Assembly (NCBI GenBank): GCA_027604685.1 | Contig: JADHYX010000292.1 | Span: 6,821-20,186, forward strand | DNA: 13,366 nucleotides | Direction of reading: 5' to 3' | From: Lobulomyces angularis | Lineage: Eukaryota > Chytridiomycota > Chytridiomycetes > Lobulomycetales > Lobulomycetaceae | Shown: piece by piece, positions 9,034-13,366 of the stretch | How positions within the stretch are numbered: the stretch's first letter is position 1 | Layout of the letters: each line of letters opens with the position of its first letter | Program-made: the position numbers and the translations under genes | The notes under the pieces: model-generated | Told to the model about the DNA's origin: nothing | Seen by the model: the letters and a program-made list of their open reading frames with translations, nothing else | The model's database searches: none

Positions 9034-11433
9034 TTATTTTTTTCTTTTTTTTATATTTTTTTTTTTTGATTTTTTTGCTTTAAATTTTTTATCATTTTTA
9101 TTATCTACGGAGGAGGAGAGGAGGGGTTGGGAATGATTATCATCCTTGTCAAAATTTTTAAAGTCGCCTTCTACAAGATCAAAACTATTTTCTTCTGTTG
9201 AATCTTTATCAGAGGAAGTAGAGGAGAACGACGACGAGGAAGAATCTTCTTTTTTGTCGCATTGTAAGTTATTGTTTTTACCATAATCCACTGAAACTTC
9301 TGCATCAAAAACTATTATTTTTGCCATGGTTTCATTAACTGTTACTGGCTCCAATCTTGCTCTACTTCTGCCTATTGCATTAACTGCGTATGTGTTTCCT
9401 CTAGAACCGCGCCTGGCTGTCAGATAGTCTACATCTTTTCCTCCTTCTGGTAAAATGTAGGTTGGACCGAGTTCATCATCTAAACCCCAGCACAGTTCCT
9501 CAATGTTTACTTTTGCTCCAACTTTTAACTCTGTGCCTTTTCCTCTGCTGTACAGTTCCTCGGAGACTTGGAAGGTTTTACTCAATTTTTTTTTTTCTTC
9601 GACGTCTTGGATAAGAACTTTGTTTTTTTTATCAATTTGTCTCTTATCGTTCAACTCCAACAACTGTTCACCATAGTCTCTTAAAAGTTGTATGATGCAT
9701 GGGTACACTTCCTTTTCAATGTTTTCTCCCCAAAGAAATTGTAAATGTTCATACTCCTTTACTTTTAAACAAAATACAGGTGGCACTCCTAATCTTTCTA
9801 ACAAACTATCCATATCCAAAAGTGTGTCGTGACCTATAAAAAAAAATTTTAAATATTTTTTTCTTTTTAAGTAAAAAAAAAAAAACCTCCATAAAATAAG
9901 GCAATAGGGGTTCGAATAGAGTAAGTAGGAAATTTTGGTACAGTTTGATTGGTACTTTGATTTTCTGGTGAATTTTGTAACAGTGGAAATAAAGTTGGAC
10001 TGTCGTCATACCTAGCAAAAAATAAAGATGTAAAAAAAAAAAAATCTATTCAGTAAAATTTATTTTTTTACATTTGGAGTCTTCCAGTTCTTAAAATTTG
10101 AAACCAATGAACACAAACTTTTACTGAAGAAAAACTGTATAGATGACGATAAACTACTTGTTTATCCAACATAAATTTTGAATCCCAGGAAAATAAAAAT
10201 TTTATTGCAATGTCAATAACCTAAAAAAAAAAAAGAATTATTAAAAAAAAAAAAAAAAAAAAAAAATTATACAGTAGCAAAAGTTTTTGGAGAGAGCATT
10301 GATTGCCAAAACAAAGTAGAAGAGAGTAAACATTTTCTTCCAAATAAAAGATAGACCAGATCTGGAGAAGTTTGAACCAGAGTAGATATAGTTCTATAAA
10401 ATATAGATTAGCAAAAAAAAAAAAAAAAATTATTTGTTGATTATACTTATTTTCAATTCCGTGGGGTTTTATAACAGGACTTAAACCAATAAAGATATTG
10501 ATTTTATCTTTTAGATCATGGTTTATTGATAAACTTGAAAAACCTTGAACTGTACCTATTGTCGATGAACACAAAAATTAAAAAGAAAATTAAAAGAAAA
10601 TTACCTTGAGAATATCCTATATAAGATAATGATTTAGCACCAGTCAAGCTTAGGATGTAGTTTATACTGTCTTTTAAATCGTGAAATGCTAATTGATCTA
10701 TACTGAAATCCCAAAAGTTTTCTTGAGACGGTTTAAATTTTTTATGTTTTGATGAATATTTATTTCCTCTTGTATTTCCTAACCAAACGTCATATCCAAG
10801 ATCTTTTTATAAAGGGAAAATTAAATAAAAAAAAAAAATTTTTTTACAAACCTGCTAAAAGAAAAGGTAAATTTGCATGAACATCAGTTCTACAAACCCA
10901 AACTTCAGAACACATTAAAAATCCTATTGAAAAATATAATTATTATTTTTTATTATTTTTTTTTAAGGGAATACCATGCCAAAATAATACAACAGGTCTA
11001 TTTATTTCGTCAGCATGAAAATTATTTCTTCTAAATGCTTCCTCTTCTCTCCTAGAAGTTTTAATTCTGTGTAAATTTAAAATAAAATCGTCAGTGGTAA
11101 TGCAATAGTGACTTTCAAAAGGAAATTTCCAGTATCTGACAAAATCTTCAGTGGTATTTAATTTCAAAAAGATTGGATCGAAATTAGTTTTTTTGTTTGT
11201 TTCAATGTAAAATCTGGATAAAATGTGTTTTCTAATTATATCTGAGACTTTTTTTAACGGAAAGATGAGAAAGATCAATCTCATTGGAGGTTCTAGAATC
11301 AAGACAGTGAATGCAAAGGTTAATTGAGCAAACTTGAAGAGAAAGTTTTAAAAAAAAAAAAAAAAAAGGAAAAAAACACCATTCGAAAGTAGGCATAAGG
11401 ACCAAGACGACCAATGACAGGAATTAAAGACAT
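9034..11433 (-). CDS. TGL1: steryl ester hydrolase / acid-lipase family, 9 exons, 661 aa
   Basis: Exons (minus): 11433-11380, 11332-10975, 10923-10852, 10802-10605, 10555-10447, 10393-10273, 10220-10072, 10011-9887 and 9833-9034; introns are 47-60 nt. A hydrophobic N-terminal segment (about residues 20-44) fits membrane or lipid-droplet anchoring. Next come the lipase N-terminal motif (ESHYCITTDDFILNLHRI), the oxyanion HG at 137-138, GNTRGN, the nucleophile elbow GYSQG with Ser226 (completed across intron 4), and RLQMYDD. GGHD gives the likely acid Asp398, and EYEHLQ gives His425. HLYSFSSVKVCVHWFQ is typical of the Tgl1/Yeh group, which hydrolyses sterol esters. At 661 aa it exceeds yeast Tgl1 (about 550 aa) because of an acidic/Ser-rich linker and a Lys-rich tail (about 644-661). 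The ATG is the first in frame at the head of the spliced product. Yeh1/Yeh2 is the alternative orthologue. Confidence 0.9.
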
Positions 11434-11449
11434 GGTGAATTAATTTAGT

Positions 11450-11519
11450 AAAATTGAGAGAATTTTAATTGGTAAAAATTGAAAAAAATTTTAATTAATA
11501 AAACTGAGAGATGTTAATT
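11450..11519. repeat. three imperfect 25-bp direct repeats before the hydrolase start
   Basis: Copies begin at 11450, 11475 and 11500. Each has the form AAA(A)-YTGA(GA)..-TTAATT; copies 1 and 3 share CTGAGAGA/TTGAGAGA and all end in TTAATT. On the transcribed strand they lie 17-86 nt upstream of the ATG at 11433, so in the promoter or leader. They could be a local slippage product or a repeated protein-binding site. Confidence 0.45.
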
Positions 11520-11713
11520 AAAATAATTTGAATTTTGTAGACTGTTTTTCTTTAATGATGGTTGAAAAAAAAAAAAAAAAAAGTAGAAAAAATAAAATAA
11601 AAAATAAAATAAAATAATAAAAAAAATTAAAAAATATTTTTAATATTTTATTCTCCGAATAAAAAAAAAAAACCCTTAGAAAAAAGTTAAAATGGCATGA
11701 TTTTTTAATTTTT

Positions 11714-11719
11714 CACGTG
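11714..11719. promoter_or_regulatory. CACGTG E-box upstream of the hydrolase gene
   Basis: TTTTTCACGTG, 281 nt upstream of the hydrolase start codon, is in otherwise nearly featureless A/T sequence. It shares TTTCACGTG with both boxes in the UPF0052/carrier promoter, which suggests a common bHLH-type regulator. Confidence 0.35.
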
Positions 11720-12085
11720 TTTTAAATTTTTAACAAAATTAAGAAATTTGAGCTTAAAATTAATTGATTTTTACAAAGTTTTTTGGAATTATTTCCGTAA
11801 ATAATTTTTAAGTTATTTTCATACATAATTTTTAAATTTTTACGATCTTTTTTTAATCTTACGTAATTTTTATAAAATTTATGCTTATTTTCATATCATT
11901 TTTTGTATTATTTTTCAAATTTAATTTTATTGTATTTTTAATGCAATTTGATAATATTTTCATGGTTAATATTTTTACATTTCTACATAATTTTGTAATA
12001 ATTTTATATTATTTCATATTAAAATAATTTTAAATTGCTTTCTTATTTAATTTATTTACTAAATCCAATTTCTATTTCTACTCTA

Positions 12086-13286
12086 CTATTCTGTAATAAG
12101 ACCTTTCACTCTCTTTACATAATCTTCAAATCTAATCGTACTATTCTCTTGCTTTTCCCTTTCATATTCCAGAAAAAATTTATTGATCACCAAAAATCTT
12201 TCATCTTTTTTCAAGCTATGTACCAAAATTGTTTCTTCACTAAATTTTTTTATAAATTTTTTTATAAATTTTTTTTTTTTTTAATACTTTTTATTAATAT
12301 TTTCCTTACATAAAGTTTCGCTCCTCTCCTCTATGTTCAAAATCCCACCAGTACACTCCTTTTTCATCGGAAAACTTGTTTTTAATCACCTTTCCTCGTT
12401 GCAACCAATACGATACCAAACTATCCTCTTGTCCCTTTACCATCGTTCGTGGAAATGGATCAGTCGCAATGTATTCTACTAAATCCCATGACAGCACATA
12501 TCCCATTCCTAAAAATTAATCTTAAAATAAGAAAAAAAAAAATAAAACAACTTTCTCTTTCTAACCCATCATAAAGAATCCTTTTTTAGTACTATAACTA
12601 CGTCCATAATAAACTCCATCGTTAATCATATCTTTAAATTTTTTTTCTATATTTGGCAAATGTAAAAACACATCATCATCTGTTTTCTATACATAAATTT
12701 TAAAAAATTTAAACTTGTAATTTTATAATTTTTATACCATCACAAATTTAAATGGATCTTCTTTGTATAATTCGTATATCGTACTAAAGTATTTAAAAGT
12801 TTTTCCATTATTCATATTTTCTTTAGTTTTGGAAAATAAAAATTTTTATTTAAATTAAATAAAAAATAAAAACAAACCTTCAATATCTAGAATTAGCAAA
12901 TCCTGATGCTTCAAATTTTCATATTTTAACAATGTTTCAGTTTCTTCGTCTTTTGGTTTTCCCAAAATAAATTTAAACTCAATGTTTAAAGGTTTTAAAT
13001 TAAGATATGTATCTCTAATCAAATTTCTTCTGTAAAATTTTTCTGCTGTTGTAAGTAGACCAATAAAAATTTTATCCTTGTTTTTTGCACCAGAAACACT
13101 GCTTGAATCAATTAAAATATCCCCTCTATTTACAACTAACTCTTGCTCCAATTGCTGATCATCCAATTGCAACCCCGTCAAGTTTAACAATGATATATCC
13201 AAATTTGAGAGAGAAACAAAAATTGAAAGAAAAAATAAAAATGGAATAAAAGTTAAGCATTTCGATTTTTTTTTGGAAATAAACAT
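12086..13286 (-). CDS. GT31-type galactosyltransferase-like protein, 5 exons, 321 aa
   Basis: Exons (minus): 13286-12878, 12820-12738, 12686-12566, 12508-12310 and 12239-12086; introns are 57, 51, 57 and 70 nt. It is a type II membrane protein: a Lys-rich cytosolic start, then one hydrophobic anchor at about 11-27 and a lumenal catalytic part. Family motifs: RRNLIRDTYL at 86-95, FKFILGKPKDEE, NNGKTFKYF, the metal-binding KTDDDVF with D167-D169, YYGR, GMGYVLSWDLVEYI at 205-218 and GQEDSLVSYWL with E232-D233. The C-terminal exon supplies ILVHSLKKDERFLVINKFF. The family transfers galactose or GlcNAc in beta-1,3 linkage in the Golgi; in fission yeast a related enzyme (Pvg3) acts on N-glycan galactose. 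Donor and acceptor cannot be read here. Without the last intron, the frame would stop right after ATG at 12311-12309. It is in tandem with, and on the same strand as, the hydrolase gene, 652 nt away. Confidence 0.87.
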
Positions 13287-13366
13287 TTTTTTTTTTTTCT
13301 TTTTAATAAAAATTTTATATTGTCTCGTCTAAAAAAGACTTGCAATAGTTATAACTAGAAGAGCTT
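13287..13366. other. start of the GT31 gene promoter
   Basis: Only 80 bp upstream of the GT31 start codon are included. A pyrimidine-rich run adjoins the ATG; no specific site is recognised. Confidence 0.4.

Larger units (their letters stand above)
11434..12085. other. AT-rich spacer upstream of the hydrolase gene
   Basis: This is the promoter side of the hydrolase gene and the 3' flank of the GT31 gene. Apart from the triplet repeat near 11450-11519 and the CACGTG at 11714, it consists of degenerate TTTTCAT/AATTTTT runs without any coding frame or structure that I can support. Confidence 0.5.

Noticed and set aside
12035..12313. Forward-strand 92-codon frame
   Set aside because: It is antisense to the GT31 last exon and intron, and its Phe/Leu-rich content reflects the complement of A-rich coding DNA.
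1..13366. CRISPR array, prokaryotic operon or intact transposon
   Set aside because: There are no regularly spaced identical repeats, no ribosome-binding sites and no recognisable transposase; all genes are spliced and eukaryotic in type.

Overview
The window looks like nuclear DNA of an AT-rich, intron-dense fungus. The evidence is five spliced genes with short GT-AG introns (32 deduced, 41-95 nt), a canonical fungal Zn2Cys6 transcription factor, a Tgl1-type steryl ester hydrolase and an Ort1-type mitochondrial ornithine carrier. Homopolymer A/T runs of 10-24 nt fill introns and spacers, and Lys/Asn/Ser-rich low-complexity blocks sit inside several proteins. I cannot fix the lineage. The intron density argues against ordinary budding yeasts, and a deeply AT-biased early-diverging or Taphrinomycotina-like fungus would fit.

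Layout: (1) 61-2663, minus, 9 exons: UPF0052/CofD-like protein, 717 aa. (2) 2664-3336: divergent intergenic region with two CACGTG boxes, a possible TATA box, a small inverted repeat and an 81-nt GC-rich block (50 of 81 bases G/C) folding into a nested hairpin, which is a candidate structured RNA. (3) 3337-4429, plus, 6 exons: mitochondrial ornithine carrier, 282 aa, with a 23-codon upstream ORF. (4) 4430-6082: a 1.65-kb stretch without an intact gene, holding a decayed coding-like region and a two-copy tandem duplication of about 201 bp, then homopolymer-rich DNA. (5) 6083-8853, plus, 8 exons: Zn2Cys6 regulator, 767 aa. (6) 8854-9033: short convergent spacer. (7) 9034-11433, minus, 9 exons: steryl ester hydrolase/lipase, 661 aa. 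(8) 11434-12085: AT-rich spacer with a three-copy 25-bp repeat and a CACGTG box. (9) 12086-13286, minus, 5 exons: GT31-type galactosyltransferase-like protein, 321 aa.

Every exon chain was built by hand. The summed lengths close exactly in frame and each junction restores conserved family sequence, but no splice site is confirmed by RNA. The genes do not form a pathway cluster. The carrier serves arginine/ornithine metabolism, the hydrolase sterol-ester turnover and the GT31 enzyme secretory-pathway glycosylation; the UPF0052 protein has no established eukaryotic role. The regulator's targets cannot be read from the sequence. I found no CRISPR array, intact transposon, tRNA or rRNA. The least explained items are the GC-rich hairpin and the decayed region at 4800-5770.
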